A stretch of 64,000 nt of DNA from Gammaproteobacteria bacterium (GCA_018661465.1 JABJIC010000025.1:1-64000); one strand, 5' to 3'; shown: positions 38,214 to 47,761, counted from the first letter of the stretch. Made by a program: numbers and translations. The notes: generated by a model not told the origin, from the sequence alone.

Positions 38214-39296
38214 GTGAAACTCAATGGCAGACATGAACAGAGTATCTGGTTTGATAATGATCTGCAGTGTGTAAAGATCATCGATCAAACTCGACTGCCC
38301 CACGATTTTGAAATTCTTGATTTACATACCCTTGAGCAAAGTTGTGTTGCGATTTCTTCTATGCAGGTTCGAGGGGCTCCTCTTATTGGAGTGACCGCCG
38401 CCTATGGAATTTATCTGGCTATGCGTGAAAACCCGAGCCGCTTGACTGAAGCTTATGAAGCCTTATTGTCTACTCGACCCACCGCAATAAATTTGAAATG
38501 GGCTCTCGATAGAGCGCTTGCTGTTCTCGAAGAAATTGAGGAAGCGGGTCGTGCTGATGCAGCGCTTCAACTGGCGAGAGAAATGGAACAGGAAGATATC
38601 GCTATATGCGAATCCATTGGTGAAAATGGTGCCGAGCTACTTCAGCAATTGTGGGATAGCAAGCAAGACAAGAGTGGCTATCTTAATGTGCTGACCCATT
38701 GCAATGCTGGTGCTCTGGCGACAGTCGACTGGGGAACGGCCCTCTCTGTGGTCTACAAAGCAGTGGAGAAGGGAATACCGATTCATGTCTGGGTAGACGA
38801 AACCCGACCGAGGAACCAAGGCGCTGCACTTACTTGCTGGGAGCTTGCGGAGCATGGAATAAATCACACTCTGATCGTCGATAACGCCGGCGGTCATCTA
38901 ATGCAGCATGGTCAGGTTGACTGTTGTGTAGTCGGCAGCGATCGAACCACATTAAATGGTGATGTGTGCAATAAGATTGGCACCTACCTCAAAGCACTCG
39001 CCGCATTTGATAATGAAATTCCGTTCTATGCGGCATTACCTGTTTCGACTATAGATTTTTCCATAAGCGATGGCTTGAAAGAAATACCCATAGAAGAACG
39101 TGAAACAGAAGAAGTGACACATATCGAAGGTAAAGATGCACAGGGGCGACTACACACTGTTCAGCTTACCGGGGATGGGCACAAAATCAGCAATTTCGGT
39201 TTCGATGTAACGCCGGCCCGACTAATTAGCGCGATCATTACTGAGAAAGCAGTCGTCCATGCGAATGCTGAGGAAATTTCTACCCTGCGAGTCTAG
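38214..39296 (+). CDS. mtnA: MtnA-family methylthioribose-1-phosphate isomerase
   Basis: Isomerises 5-methylthioribose 1-phosphate (or 5-deoxyribose 1-phosphate) to the ribulose 1-phosphate. The substrate loop MQVRGAPLIGVTAAYG, the catalytic Cys in THCNAGALAT and the catalytic Asp in VVGSDRTTLNGDVCNKIGTY are present. That last motif differs from the common GADRIAANGDVANKIGT, perhaps marking a divergent branch. The 360-aa length is normal. The start is GTG 38214. None of the later methionine-salvage genes (mtnB, C, D, K, P) is in the window, so the product is more likely passed to the upstream aldolase. Confidence 0.93.
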   Translation: MKLNGRHEQSIWFDNDLQCVKIIDQTRLPHDFEILDLHTLEQSCVAISSMQVRGAPLIGVTAAYGIYLAMRENPSRLTEAYEALLSTRPTAINLKWALDRALAVLEEIEEAGRADAALQLAREMEQEDIAICESIGENGAELLQQLWDSKQDKSGYLNVLTHCNAGALATVDWGTALSVVYKAVEKGIPIHVWVDETRPRNQGAALTCWELAEHGINHTLIVDNAGGHLMQHGQVDCCVVGSDRTTLNGDVCNKIGTYLKALAAFDNEIPFYAALPVSTIDFSISDGLKEIPIEERETEEVTHIEGKDAQGRLHTVQLTGDGHKISNFGFDVTPARLISAIITEKAVVHANAEEISTLRV

Positions 39297-39325
39297 GTTT
39301 GCATGCCTGGGTAAGGTGAGAATAG

Positions 39326-39697
39326 TTAGCCCGGTGGCCAGCCCAGAGCTCGACCGCCTAAAATGTGCAGATGGAGATGAAATACTGTCTGACCTCCATA
39401 TTCGCCGGTATTGATTACATAGCGAAAACCCTTCTCATCGAGGCCCAGTTCCTTGGCTAAATCATTGGCCTTGAGTAATAGTTTACCCATTAAAGCTTGA
39501 TCTTCCTCGTTCGCCGATCTCACATCTGTCAGGTGTTTTTTGGGGATTATCAGCACATGTTGCGGGGCTGCTGGGTTGATATCGTGAAAAGCATAAACGT
39601 CATCGTCAGAATAAACCTTGTTCGAGGGAATATCCCCTGCGATAATTTTGCAAAAGAGGCAGTCAGCGGACTGTTCATTTGACGCTTGATTGGACAT
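39326..39697 (-). CDS. HIT family protein (HinT-like)
   Basis: Histidine-triad nucleotide-binding protein of 123 aa. CLFCKIIAGDIPSNKVYSDDDVYAFHDINP opens the domain and HLHLH in VFHLHLHILGG is the catalytic triad region. HinT proteins hydrolyse purine nucleoside phosphoramidates. It is convergent with mtnA across 29 bp and divergent from the cyclotransferase gene. Confidence 0.95.
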   Translation of the reverse strand: MSNQASNEQSADCLFCKIIAGDIPSNKVYSDDDVYAFHDINPAAPQHVLIIPKKHLTDVRSANEEDQALMGKLLLKANDLAKELGLDEKGFRYVINTGEYGGQTVFHLHLHILGGRALGWPPG

Positions 39698-39842
39698 AGT
39701 TCACTCCAGCAATCTGTTATTCAGCTTGTATTCAAGTAATTAGCGTATTCTATTACAAAGGCGAATTCCATTGTATCGCTGCGATCTGGGTAGCAATCAA
39801 GCTCAGTCTAGCTGTTAGTAAGCATCGAGATGCCGGAGGCAC

Positions 39843-40652
39843 ATGAAATATTTTAAGAATGAAGTGGGAACGGCAATCTTCTGCTTGCTGATTGCGGCCA
39901 CTCTCCTGCTTGGAGATTCGACATTTGTGCGATCAGTTCAGGCGCAGGAAGTACAGCTGCAGCGCTATACCTACAATGTTCTGAATACTTATCCCCACGA
40001 CATCTCTTCATTCACTCAGGGCCTGATCTATCACCAGGGATTTCTCTACGAAGGTTCGGGCAAGTATGGTCTTTCGGCTCTTAGTAAAATAGAGCTTGAA
40101 ACTGCAGAGGTGCTAAACAGTCGCAAATTGTCCCGCCGCTATTTTGGAGAAGGTATAGAAGTAGTAGGTGATAAAATATTTCAGCTTACCTGGCAGTCCA
40201 ATATGGTTCTCGTCTATGACAAAGAAAGCTTCGAGCCCATCGCTTCACACTACAATGCCTCTCAAGGCTGGGGCCTTGCTTACAACGGTCAGGAGTTAAT
40301 CCTTAGCGACGGTTCGGCTACTCTGCAATTCATGGACACCGAATCATTCGCTCCACTGCATAAAGTCACAGTCACACTGGATGGTAACGAGATACATCAA
40401 CTCAATGAACTTGAATATATCAATGGTGAGGTCTGGGCCAATGTTTGGCAGACGGATTTCATACTACGAATCGATCCGGAAACAGGTGTGGTGAATTCCA
40501 TAGTGGATCTAACGGGTTTGTCTGAGAGAACTAGCCTCGGAAGTTCTGAAGCGGTTCTTAACGGCATTGCCTGGGATGCTGAGCAGGAAAGATTATTCGT
40601 TACTGGAAAACATTGGTCGAACCTGTTTGAAATTGAATTGGTTTCCCCTTGA
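39843..40652 (+). CDS. Secreted glutamine cyclotransferase
   Basis: Plant-type glutaminyl-peptide cyclotransferase of the five-bladed beta-propeller family, which turns N-terminal Gln into pyroglutamate. A signal peptide covers about residues 1-35 (cleavage after VQA in RSVQA), so it acts in the periplasm. The family core SFTQGLIYHQGFLYEGSGKYGLSALSKIELET and the later INGEVWANVWQTDFILRIDPETG are clear. Length 269 aa is normal. Confidence 0.93.
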   Translation: MKYFKNEVGTAIFCLLIAATLLLGDSTFVRSVQAQEVQLQRYTYNVLNTYPHDISSFTQGLIYHQGFLYEGSGKYGLSALSKIELETAEVLNSRKLSRRYFGEGIEVVGDKIFQLTWQSNMVLVYDKESFEPIASHYNASQGWGLAYNGQELILSDGSATLQFMDTESFAPLHKVTVTLDGNEIHQLNELEYINGEVWANVWQTDFILRIDPETGVVNSIVDLTGLSERTSLGSSEAVLNGIAWDAEQERLFVTGKHWSNLFEIELVSP

Positions 40653-40716
40653 ATTAGTCTCCGTTGTTTTCGACTAAGGAATAAGTGTTAAAGGCTTGAG
40701 CTTAAAATCCTAGGGA

Positions 40717-40751
40717 TAGAGCTTAGAGCTTAGAGCTTAGAGCTTAGAGCT
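40717..40751. repeat. Five tandem heptamers (TAGAGCT)
   Basis: TAGAGCT is repeated five times without interruption (40717-40751), then decays. It ends 24 bp before the YjbQ start codon, so a change in copy number would change promoter or leader spacing. It is not coding. Confidence 0.85.
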
Positions 40752-40774
40752 AAAGAGAAGAGCTAACTGACTTT

Positions 40775-41194
40775 ATGTGGCTACAAAAGAAGATTCAGCT
40801 TGCAGCAAAGCCTCGGGGCTTCCACCTGATAACTGACGAAGTTTTTTCTGCTTTGCCAGAACTGGCTTCAGTAAAAACAGGCATTGTTCATCTTTTCCTT
40901 CAGCATACATCTGCCTCACTCAGTATTAATGAAAATGCCGATGACTCCGTACGTCGCGATATGGAATCACACTTCAATCAACTGGCACCTGAAAATGCGG
41001 AATACTACGAGCACGTCTATGAAGGGGCAGATGATATGCCAGCTCATATAAAGTCGGGTTTGCTAGGCGTGGAAATAACGCTTCCAATATCCAATGGCTC
41101 GTTCCAACTCGGCATATGGCAAGGCATATATCTGGGTGAGCATCGTAACCACGGTGGGCCACGAATAATTTTAGCAAGCATGCAGGGAGAGTAG
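40775..41194 (+). CDS. yjbQ: YjbQ family protein (UPF0047)
   Basis: Small enzyme-like protein of 139 aa. The landmark [32 protein letters not shown] and the C-terminal [23 protein letters not shown] with conserved His are typical. Family members show secondary thiamin-phosphate synthase activity, which may not be the physiological role. It is followed 2 bp later by the aminopeptidase gene, forming a two-gene unit. Confidence 0.95.
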   Translation: MWLQKKIQLAAKPRGFHLITDEVFSALPELASVKTGIVHLFLQHTSASLSINENADDSVRRDMESHFNQLAPENAEYYEHVYEGADDMPAHIKSGLLGVEITLPISNGSFQLGIWQGIYLGEHRNHGGPRIILASMQGE

Positions 41195-41196
41195 CT

Positions 41197-42282
41197 TTGC
41201 CGCCAACCGCCCCATCTTCCAAGCCTTTCAAGCTATATAAGTCATTGCTCCCCAGATTTCTCTTGTTGCTCATAGTGTCTATCTTGCTAATCTCCTGCGA
41301 GACCGTTTCCTATTACAGTCAGGCAGCCAGGGGACAAGCAGCTATAGTTCTTGGCAGAGAGGATATTCAAAACCTTCTCGACAGTGATGAACTGCCACAG
41401 AACTTACAGGAAAAATTCACTCTGGTGTTGGAAGTCAGGCAATTTGCAGAACAACAACTGCTGCTGCCGGTAAATGACAATTATAGCAACTACGTGGATT
41501 TGAACCGGGAGCATGTTGTATGGAATGTATTTGCTGCACCAGAGTTTTCCGTTGATCCGATCAACTGGTGCTTTCCAATAGCAGGCTGTGTTTCCTACCG
41601 GGGATATTTTTCAGAATCGGCTGCCATACAATATGCGGAGAAATTAAAGAACGATGGCTATGATGTATATACAGGTGGTGTGGATGCATATTCCACATTG
41701 GGATGGTTTGAAGATCCACTGCTCAGTTCGGTACTCACGAGGCCCAATCATCAATTGGCAGCGCTGATTTTTCACGAGCTTGCTCACCAGCTCACTTATT
41801 TGCCAGGGGATACCCGTTTTAATGAAAGTTTCGCTACAGCGGTTGAACGTGAAGGCTTGAGACGTTGGCTACAGGGTAGTGGTGAACAACAACTCATGGA
41901 AATGGCTCGTCTTGATAGCGAAAGGCAGGAGCAGTTTGTTGAGCTGATAGAAATCTATCAAAGTAAGTTTGAAGAATTGTTTTCTCAAGGCACAGTAGAA
42001 TCTGAAATGCGCAGGCAGAAAGGTAGTTTGCAGGCAGAGTTACGTGAAGAGTATCAATCGTTAAAGCAGCAATGGGACGGATATGCCGGTTATGACAATT
42101 GGTTTAATCAGTCCTTGAACAATGCCCAGCTATCAACTGTTAGTTCTTATAACCAACTCGTCCCATTCTTCAACGACTTGTTAGTTCAGTCAGGGGGTGA
42201 CCTTCAGCAGTTTTATGCAGAAGTTCAGCGCATCTCCGAATTGAGTGAAGAAGATCGTGTAACTCTGCTGCCTCAAATCTAG
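41197..42282 (+). CDS. Lipoprotein zinc aminopeptidase (COG4324 type)
   Basis: Predicted metallopeptidase anchored as a lipoprotein: a leader with lipobox LISC, then VSYYSQAARGQ typical of the family. Zinc site HELAH at residues 193-197, with a second motif NESFATAVE (209-217) supplying the third Glu ligand, as in gluzincins. The C-terminal half is helical and partly coiled coil. The start is TTG 41197 with GGGAGAG upstream. Its stop shares CTAG (42279-42282) with the convergent TPR gene. Confidence 0.9.
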   Translation: MPPTAPSSKPFKLYKSLLPRFLLLLIVSILLISCETVSYYSQAARGQAAIVLGREDIQNLLDSDELPQNLQEKFTLVLEVRQFAEQQLLLPVNDNYSNYVDLNREHVVWNVFAAPEFSVDPINWCFPIAGCVSYRGYFSESAAIQYAEKLKNDGYDVYTGGVDAYSTLGWFEDPLLSSVLTRPNHQLAALIFHELAHQLTYLPGDTRFNESFATAVEREGLRRWLQGSGEQQLMEMARLDSERQEQFVELIEIYQSKFEELFSQGTVESEMRRQKGSLQAELREEYQSLKQQWDGYAGYDNWFNQSLNNAQLSTVSSYNQLVPFFNDLLVQSGGDLQQFYAEVQRISELSEEDRVTLLPQI

Positions 42283-43007
42283 CGATTCAGTCTGTTTCGC
42301 GTCGCTTCAACCAGATTAGCGTAGAAATCAGAGTCGGGATCCTTTGATGCAGCTGCTTCGTAGGCAAGCAATGCTTCCTCGGTTCGGTTTTCCTGCTCGA
42401 GTATTCTTCCAAGGCTTCTGTCGAAGAATGCATTCCCTGGCATTACATCCGTTCCCGCTCTGTAAACAGCGATGGCCTTGTCTGCTTCACCAGCATTGTT
42501 ATAGGTGTTGGCCATAATATGGACTTGGGAGTCATTCAGAGGGTCAAGCTCAATGGCTCTGAGGTCGTAGCTAATTGATATCTCATAGTTGCCAGCTTCT
42601 CTCTCCAGCTTACCCAGTGTGGAGACGGATGCTATGAGTGCAGCGCTTGGCTGATTCTGTAATGCGATAAACCGAGCTAATAGGGGCTTTGCCTCGTCAA
42701 AACGTTCGAGATAGAAATAGGTATTTGCCAGGCTGCGAATGGCTTCCGAAAAACTGGGATCAGCACTAATAGCTTTTCGATATTCCTCAACAGCTTCCTC
42801 GTGCCGTTGTAGATTGCTATAGGTATTGCCCCTTCTATAATATTTCTGCGCCAAATCGGCATCGATGGTTGGTCCTGTGCGTTCGATATCCAGGTTGCCG
42901 TATCGTTCCAGCACGCTAGCGGCTCCATCGTTCTGGCTGTAACTGTAAATACTCAGTGAGAGCAGGGGAGCGATGCTTATGTAGGCAAGGGCCTTAAGAA
43001 AATTCAT
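42279..43007 (-). CDS. Periplasmic TPR protein (242 aa)
   Basis: Tetratricopeptide-repeat protein. Start ATG 43007 (MNFLKALAYISIAPLLSLSIYSYSQ) is preferred because it places a signal-peptide-like helix at the N-terminus; an open frame to 43142 would put a second hydrophobic stretch ahead of it. About four TPR units follow (RRGNTYSNLQRHEEAVEEYRKAISADPSF, AIAVYRAGTDVMP). A protein-binding role is likely; partners are unknown. It is downstream of the SelD fusion on the same strand. Confidence 0.75.
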   Translation of the reverse strand: MNFLKALAYISIAPLLSLSIYSYSQNDGAASVLERYGNLDIERTGPTIDADLAQKYYRRGNTYSNLQRHEEAVEEYRKAISADPSFSEAIRSLANTYFYLERFDEAKPLLARFIALQNQPSAALIASVSTLGKLEREAGNYEISISYDLRAIELDPLNDSQVHIMANTYNNAGEADKAIAVYRAGTDVMPGNAFFDRSLGRILEQENRTEEALLAYEAAASKDPDSDFYANLVEATRNRLNR

Positions 43008-43156
43008 TCGGAATCTATTCCAGTGCTTTTTTTGAAAGAAGAGACTATAACTCAGCATTTCCCTGACTTCCACCAGGCGAGGTTTCATCAGGAAAATTAA
43101 ATGGGGCGCTGATGATATCAACACTAATACTATATATAACAAATAGTTAGGCTTGG

Positions 43157-45427
43157 TTATCTAAGAATAATGGCGGGTAATGCAGCATTAACTTTGGAAA
43201 CCCTACCTATGATGGTTGCATCGGCTAGACCGAGGCTGTGTAATTTTTTCAGGCAGTTTTCAGCTTCTTCTATTGGAACACTTGCCAATAGACCACCTGA
43301 GGTTTGTGGATCGAACAATAAATCAAATTTAGGATCTTTTAGAAAAGCCTCACTATTGTATATGTCGCGGGCCAAGACGCTGTTGTCCTTATGTAAAGAA
43401 CTAATTATTCCTTGCTGTAAGGTGTCAAGTGCCCCACTTAATGCAGGAATCTCACTAAGGTTCATTTCGACTTCGATGCTTCTAGTTTCTAACATTTCGA
43501 AGAGATGGCCAGCTAATCCAAATCCCGTAACATCAGTGCATGAAGTGGCTTTGTGCTGAACGAAACATTGAGATGAAAGTCTGTTGGAGATCAACATTTG
43601 CTCAAGCGCATTATTGATCCAGACGTGTTTGGCCTTATAGCGCATATCTGCCGCGAACAGAGTGCCTGTTCCCAGGGCCTTGGTAAGGATTAATACATCG
43701 CCGATGTTCATTCCTTCCTTGCTGAGTAGCCCATCTTTTTCGGCGAAGCCATTTACACTCAGGCCGAATTGTAATTCGGAGGTCTCTGAAGAATGACCAC
43801 CTATCAGGCTGCACTCGTTTTCTTTCAGGGCCTCAGCACAGCCCAGCATTAATTCGCTTAATTGAGATCGAATCAATTTCTTGCTTGCCAGGGGTACGCC
43901 CACAACAGCCAAAGCAGAATGTGCCTCCGCACCCATTGCATAAATGTCACTGAGGCAGTGATTGGTGGCTATTCTTGCGAATAGCCATGGGTCATTTATG
44001 AACGCTTTTATTTGGTCCACGCTCTGTAACAATACCCGGTTTTTCTCCAGACTGATTACTGCAGCATCTTCAATCCGCGATCCGCTGCTCAGGATATCCG
44101 CACTGTCTGTTTTCGGCAGCAGGTCCAGAGTTTCGTCAAGTATGGAACCGGAAACCTTAGCACCGCAGCCCGCGCAGCGCATAGCGTGTTGCTGCAATTC
44201 ATCTTTACTTTCTTTGTCCATCAAGCCTTCCGCGACATTCAGAACAGAATTCATTTCTGGGAATTGGCTAAAATTTTTAAGAAACCTGCTATCGATTGAG
44301 TCTTTTAAATGCCAGGCGGAGCGGCCTTGAAAGAACAATTTGTTTCTGGAGGCTATAGCTGTCTTGTTGCCCATGTTGATTAAGGCTAATGCGTGCTTCT
44401 GGGGGGTAAAGGGCTTCAGCTTTTTAGAAGTAGCATATCGAATCAAATTTTCTGCCAAGGGTTTGCCTTGCCGCACGGCATAGACTCCGGATTTTGGCCT
44501 TGGCTCCTTGTGAATAGTTGCCGCATCGCCAGCGGCGAATACAAACTCGTGACTAGTGGATTGCAGAAAGTCATTTACTTTGATGAATCCGTCATCACTC
44601 ATGTCCAAGCCGCAGTTGGCTGGCCATTCAGGAATGCTCGCACCAGTTGCAAAAATCATGGAGTCTGCATCCATCCGGCTTTCGTTTTCACTTATGGCTG
44701 TTCCTGCTTCGAATTTCTCTACCCGGAAATTCAGTTTTACTTCTATGGCTCTTCTGCTTAACTCCGCGGCAATATATTCCTGCACTCGTGAGTTGTGAGT
44801 GCTTAGTAGTTTGCTGTCGGCACTAACGATTCGAATTCTAAATGGCGAATCCTGATATTTTTTAATCTTGAGTTCTTTGTGAATTTTCTGTTGCGCGGCC
44901 AGAGCGAATTCCACACTGGCAGGCCCGCCACCTACAATAAGCATAGAATAATCTGATCGACTTTCGATTCTGGATATTGCGTCGGTGGAGATTCGATTCC
45001 ATTCTTGCAGAAACTTGTCGATAGGTTTGATGCCAATGGCATGTTCCGCTGCCCCAGGTATTTTTACTGCATCAGGCCTCGATCCAATGTTGAGTGATAT
45101 GAAGTCAAATTCAATATCTGGCCTGTTGTTGCAACGAATAGTTTTCGTGGACAAGTCAATATCAGAGATCTGTTCTTGAATCAGAGATACTCCGGCGAAC
45201 TGTGCCAGCGGTCTCAAGTCTATATGGATATCATCGTATTCATAAAGGCCACTTATGTGACCAGGGAGCGATCCTGAATAGGGAGTGTTGATATCACGAC
45301 TGATGAGAGTGGTTCTCAGGCCCGGAACCGGATTCATGCCGAGTTGCTTTAGTACAAAGAGGTGACTGTGACCTCCTCCAATCAAGACAAGGTGTTTTAC
45401 TTCTGGGCTGATATTCTGGTTTTTCAT
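43157..45427 (-). CDS. selD: NADH-dehydrogenase-like/selenophosphate synthetase fusion
   Basis: A 755-aa two-domain protein. Residues ~10-390 are a pyridine-nucleotide-disulfide oxidoreductase of the type-2 NADH dehydrogenase kind: FAD loop HLVLIGGGHSHLFVLKQLG, NAD loop SMLIVGGGPASVEFALAAQ and EFVFAAGDAATI. Residues ~405-755 are SelD: CAGCGAKV with catalytic Cys421 and Lys423, the ATP/Mg aspartates in SADILSSGSRIEDAA, and LIGGHSSETSELQFGLSVNG. SelD makes selenophosphate from selenide and ATP. The fusion is a known architecture; the oxidoreductase may supply reduced selenium. Start 45427 (MKNQNIS) is chosen over 45511. No selA, selB or mnmH is in the window. Confidence 0.95.
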   Translation of the reverse strand: MKNQNISPEVKHLVLIGGGHSHLFVLKQLGMNPVPGLRTTLISRDINTPYSGSLPGHISGLYEYDDIHIDLRPLAQFAGVSLIQEQISDIDLSTKTIRCNNRPDIEFDFISLNIGSRPDAVKIPGAAEHAIGIKPIDKFLQEWNRISTDAISRIESRSDYSMLIVGGGPASVEFALAAQQKIHKELKIKKYQDSPFRIRIVSADSKLLSTHNSRVQEYIAAELSRRAIEVKLNFRVEKFEAGTAISENESRMDADSMIFATGASIPEWPANCGLDMSDDGFIKVNDFLQSTSHEFVFAAGDAATIHKEPRPKSGVYAVRQGKPLAENLIRYATSKKLKPFTPQKHALALINMGNKTAIASRNKLFFQGRSAWHLKDSIDSRFLKNFSQFPEMNSVLNVAEGLMDKESKDELQQHAMRCAGCGAKVSGSILDETLDLLPKTDSADILSSGSRIEDAAVISLEKNRVLLQSVDQIKAFINDPWLFARIATNHCLSDIYAMGAEAHSALAVVGVPLASKKLIRSQLSELMLGCAEALKENECSLIGGHSSETSELQFGLSVNGFAEKDGLLSKEGMNIGDVLILTKALGTGTLFAADMRYKAKHVWINNALEQMLISNRLSSQCFVQHKATSCTDVTGFGLAGHLFEMLETRSIEVEMNLSEIPALSGALDTLQQGIISSLHKDNSVLARDIYNSEAFLKDPKFDLLFDPQTSGGLLASVPIEEAENCLKKLHSLGLADATIIGRVSKVNAALPAIILR

Positions 45428-45570
45428 TTCCGTGTCTTGTTCTGGCAATTGTTTAGCGCAACTGTTTGTGGCAGCTGAGAATCGGGCAGCATGTCGAACT
45501 GGCCGAACCACTGATTGTAACCACTATCCGTAGCGGCACACAGAATTATTTTGAGAGAGGGATCCTGCTT

Positions 45571-47622
45571 TTAGAAACGGTATCGCAATAAGACCCGTAC
45601 CGTGCGAGGATTTGAAGGATGGAAATGAATATCTTCTACACCCGCAGTTTCACCAGGAAGGCGAGATTCAAAGAAATAGGCGATGTCATCATCTTCGGCA
45701 TCGAGAAGGTTCAATACATCCAAACCAATTTCCCATTTATCGAGTTCGTAAGAAACTCCGGCATGAACTAGAGTTGAGCCATCCTTGCGTACAGATTCGT
45801 CTTCAGTGAGTGCCGCATCGTCGAAATATCTGACACGTAAACTGGCAGTTAGGCCCTGATCTCCGACATAGGTGAGACCGGCGCCGATGACTTCCTCATG
45901 AGCATCCGTAATGCTGTTGGCATTGGATGGTAGTCCCTTGAAGTGCCCATTGGTCTTGGCTGCGCTGAGGTCAAAAACAAGATTGTTATCTAGCTCCCAG
46001 AATGTATTTACTTCAAATCCGCTGCGCTGAGTGGGATCACTGGGTTCGGTGGTTCCGGCATCGCCAACGAAGACAAGTTCTGAATCTGTCTCCAACTCGA
46101 AGGCGGCGATGGAGATATTGAAGCCATTTAGAGTGTCGAATCGAAAACCAACTTCACTGCCTTTGCCTTCAACCAAAACATCCTGTGCTTCTGCAGGGCC
46201 GCCGGTGACCGGGTCGATGGTATTCACAGCCGCCCGAGCGTCATTGGAGTGAAAGCCATGACCGTAATTAGCATAGAACTCAAGATTGTCACTCCATCGA
46301 TAGGCAAGGCCTACGTTGGGCTGCAATAGAGAGTCACTGTCGCTTCCGGAATTTCCCGGCCTGAGTGCATCGACATCAAATTCGTAATAATCAAGCCGCA
46401 GCCCGGTGGTTAGCCTCAATTGATCAGTGAGTGAGAATTGCAATTCTGCAAATGTACCCACACTCAGTTCCTCGGCTTCGTCCTCGCGGATACTGCCAGT
46501 GCGTCGAGTGCCGCTGGTATTAAATAGGTTTAGCTCCTGAACATCGTCATATCGAACGTCGACACCAAAAGTCCTTCTGGTGCTAAATCCGAATATATCT
46601 GTTTCGATTTCATGACGCAGTGCGCCACCGAACAGCATGCGTTTGTCTTCCTGTTCGAATTCATCTCCGTTTACTGGATCATTGAGGATATAGGTAGGAT
46701 TGTTAATCAGGCTCATGTAGTAGGAACTGGCATAGAGATTCAGGTCCCAATTATTAAGCTCAAAATTTCCCGTAATAGAATATCTGGAAGATTCACCGCC
46801 TAGGTCAGGATCGACGAACCCAAAGCGTGAGATTTGGCCTGCATCTACAGCCCGCTGAGGAACCTGGTTGGTAGATGACCATTGTGAATCATAGGCGGAG
46901 AAAGTAATGCGGCTTGGGATGTCGCCGATGTCTCCGGTGTATTTTAGTAGACCATTGAATTTTCTAACATCTTGATCAAGGTCGAAATGTCCGTTGGTCT
47001 GTTGATGTTCGAATGCATAGAGTAAGTTGCCGTCGCCAAGCAAGATGGAATTGGCAGTAACGAATCGAATTTCATCTTCAGAGCCCAGAGTTAGTTCTGA
47101 AAAATCCTCTTCAAGAACATCGTATGTCTTCATCGAATTAGATCCGGCCAAAGAAAAATCACCGGTGTCGGCAAAATAGGGACCTTTCTGGAAATCTACA
47201 CGCTCGATTATTTCCGGAATTATGAAGTTCAAATCCATATATCCCTGAGCATGGCCGTGAGTACGCCAGTTGACTGGCATACCGTCAAAATAAGTAGAGA
47301 AATCTGAGCCGTGATCGAGGTTGAAACCCCGCATGAAGTATTGATTAGCCTTTCCTGGGCCGCTGTGCTGAGTGGCTATCATGCCAGGAATTAGCTCAAC
47401 CAGTTCAGCCACCCGAGACATTGGGCGGGTGGAGAAGTCGCTATAACCGACTACCCCTTTAGAGGCTGAATCGGCGGTTCCCAGCAGTTGAAGTGATCTG
47501 CCCCAAACCTGTACTTCTTCGACTCGGTCATCCGCTTGAGCAATTGAGGCTCCCGAGAATAAGACTGCAAACCCACTCAAGCTAACGCCGAGTAGAGTGG
47601 TCAGGGATTTGCGGTTTAGCAA
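45571..47622 (-). CDS. TonB-dependent outer-membrane receptor (683 aa)
   Basis: Signal peptide to about residue 30 (ASIAQADD), TonB-box region VEEVQVWGR, plug domain (YSDFSTRPMSRVAELVELIPGMIATQHSGPGKANQYFMRGFNLDHGSDF in parts), and a 22-strand-type barrel ending in the terminal Phe (VRVLLRYRF). The ligand is not evident; the short receptor resembles those for metal complexes or small organic ligands. The start codon is TTG 47622, with AAGGAG 7 bp ahead. The SelD fusion follows on the same strand after 143 bp; a role in selenium uptake is speculation. Confidence 0.92.
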   Translation of the reverse strand: MLNRKSLTTLLGVSLSGFAVLFSGASIAQADDRVEEVQVWGRSLQLLGTADSASKGVVGYSDFSTRPMSRVAELVELIPGMIATQHSGPGKANQYFMRGFNLDHGSDFSTYFDGMPVNWRTHGHAQGYMDLNFIIPEIIERVDFQKGPYFADTGDFSLAGSNSMKTYDVLEEDFSELTLGSEDEIRFVTANSILLGDGNLLYAFEHQQTNGHFDLDQDVRKFNGLLKYTGDIGDIPSRITFSAYDSQWSSTNQVPQRAVDAGQISRFGFVDPDLGGESSRYSITGNFELNNWDLNLYASSYYMSLINNPTYILNDPVNGDEFEQEDKRMLFGGALRHEIETDIFGFSTRRTFGVDVRYDDVQELNLFNTSGTRRTGSIREDEAEELSVGTFAELQFSLTDQLRLTTGLRLDYYEFDVDALRPGNSGSDSDSLLQPNVGLAYRWSDNLEFYANYGHGFHSNDARAAVNTIDPVTGGPAEAQDVLVEGKGSEVGFRFDTLNGFNISIAAFELETDSELVFVGDAGTTEPSDPTQRSGFEVNTFWELDNNLVFDLSAAKTNGHFKGLPSNANSITDAHEEVIGAGLTYVGDQGLTASLRVRYFDDAALTEDESVRKDGSTLVHAGVSYELDKWEIGLDVLNLLDAEDDDIAYFFESRLPGETAGVEDIHFHPSNPRTVRVLLRYRF

Positions 47623-47761
47623 GTAGTGTCTCCTTTTTTACTGCTGGCAAAGGTGCGACGCAGGAAATGAGACAGAACCATACGAAAATCGAGGCGGTCA
47701 GATAAGTGAAGCTAGGTTAAGAAACGTTAAGGAGAGGAAATATATTAACAAATACAGCGTG

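Noticed and set aside
40717-40751. The heptamer array could be an iteron origin or a CRISPR.
   Set aside because: Units are only 7 bp and contiguous without spacers, and no replication or cas gene is nearby.
44165-44167. SelD reads GCGAK where some proteins have GCGCK, suggesting loss of a catalytic residue.
   Set aside because: The first Cys and the Lys are the essential residues and both remain; the second Cys is variable.
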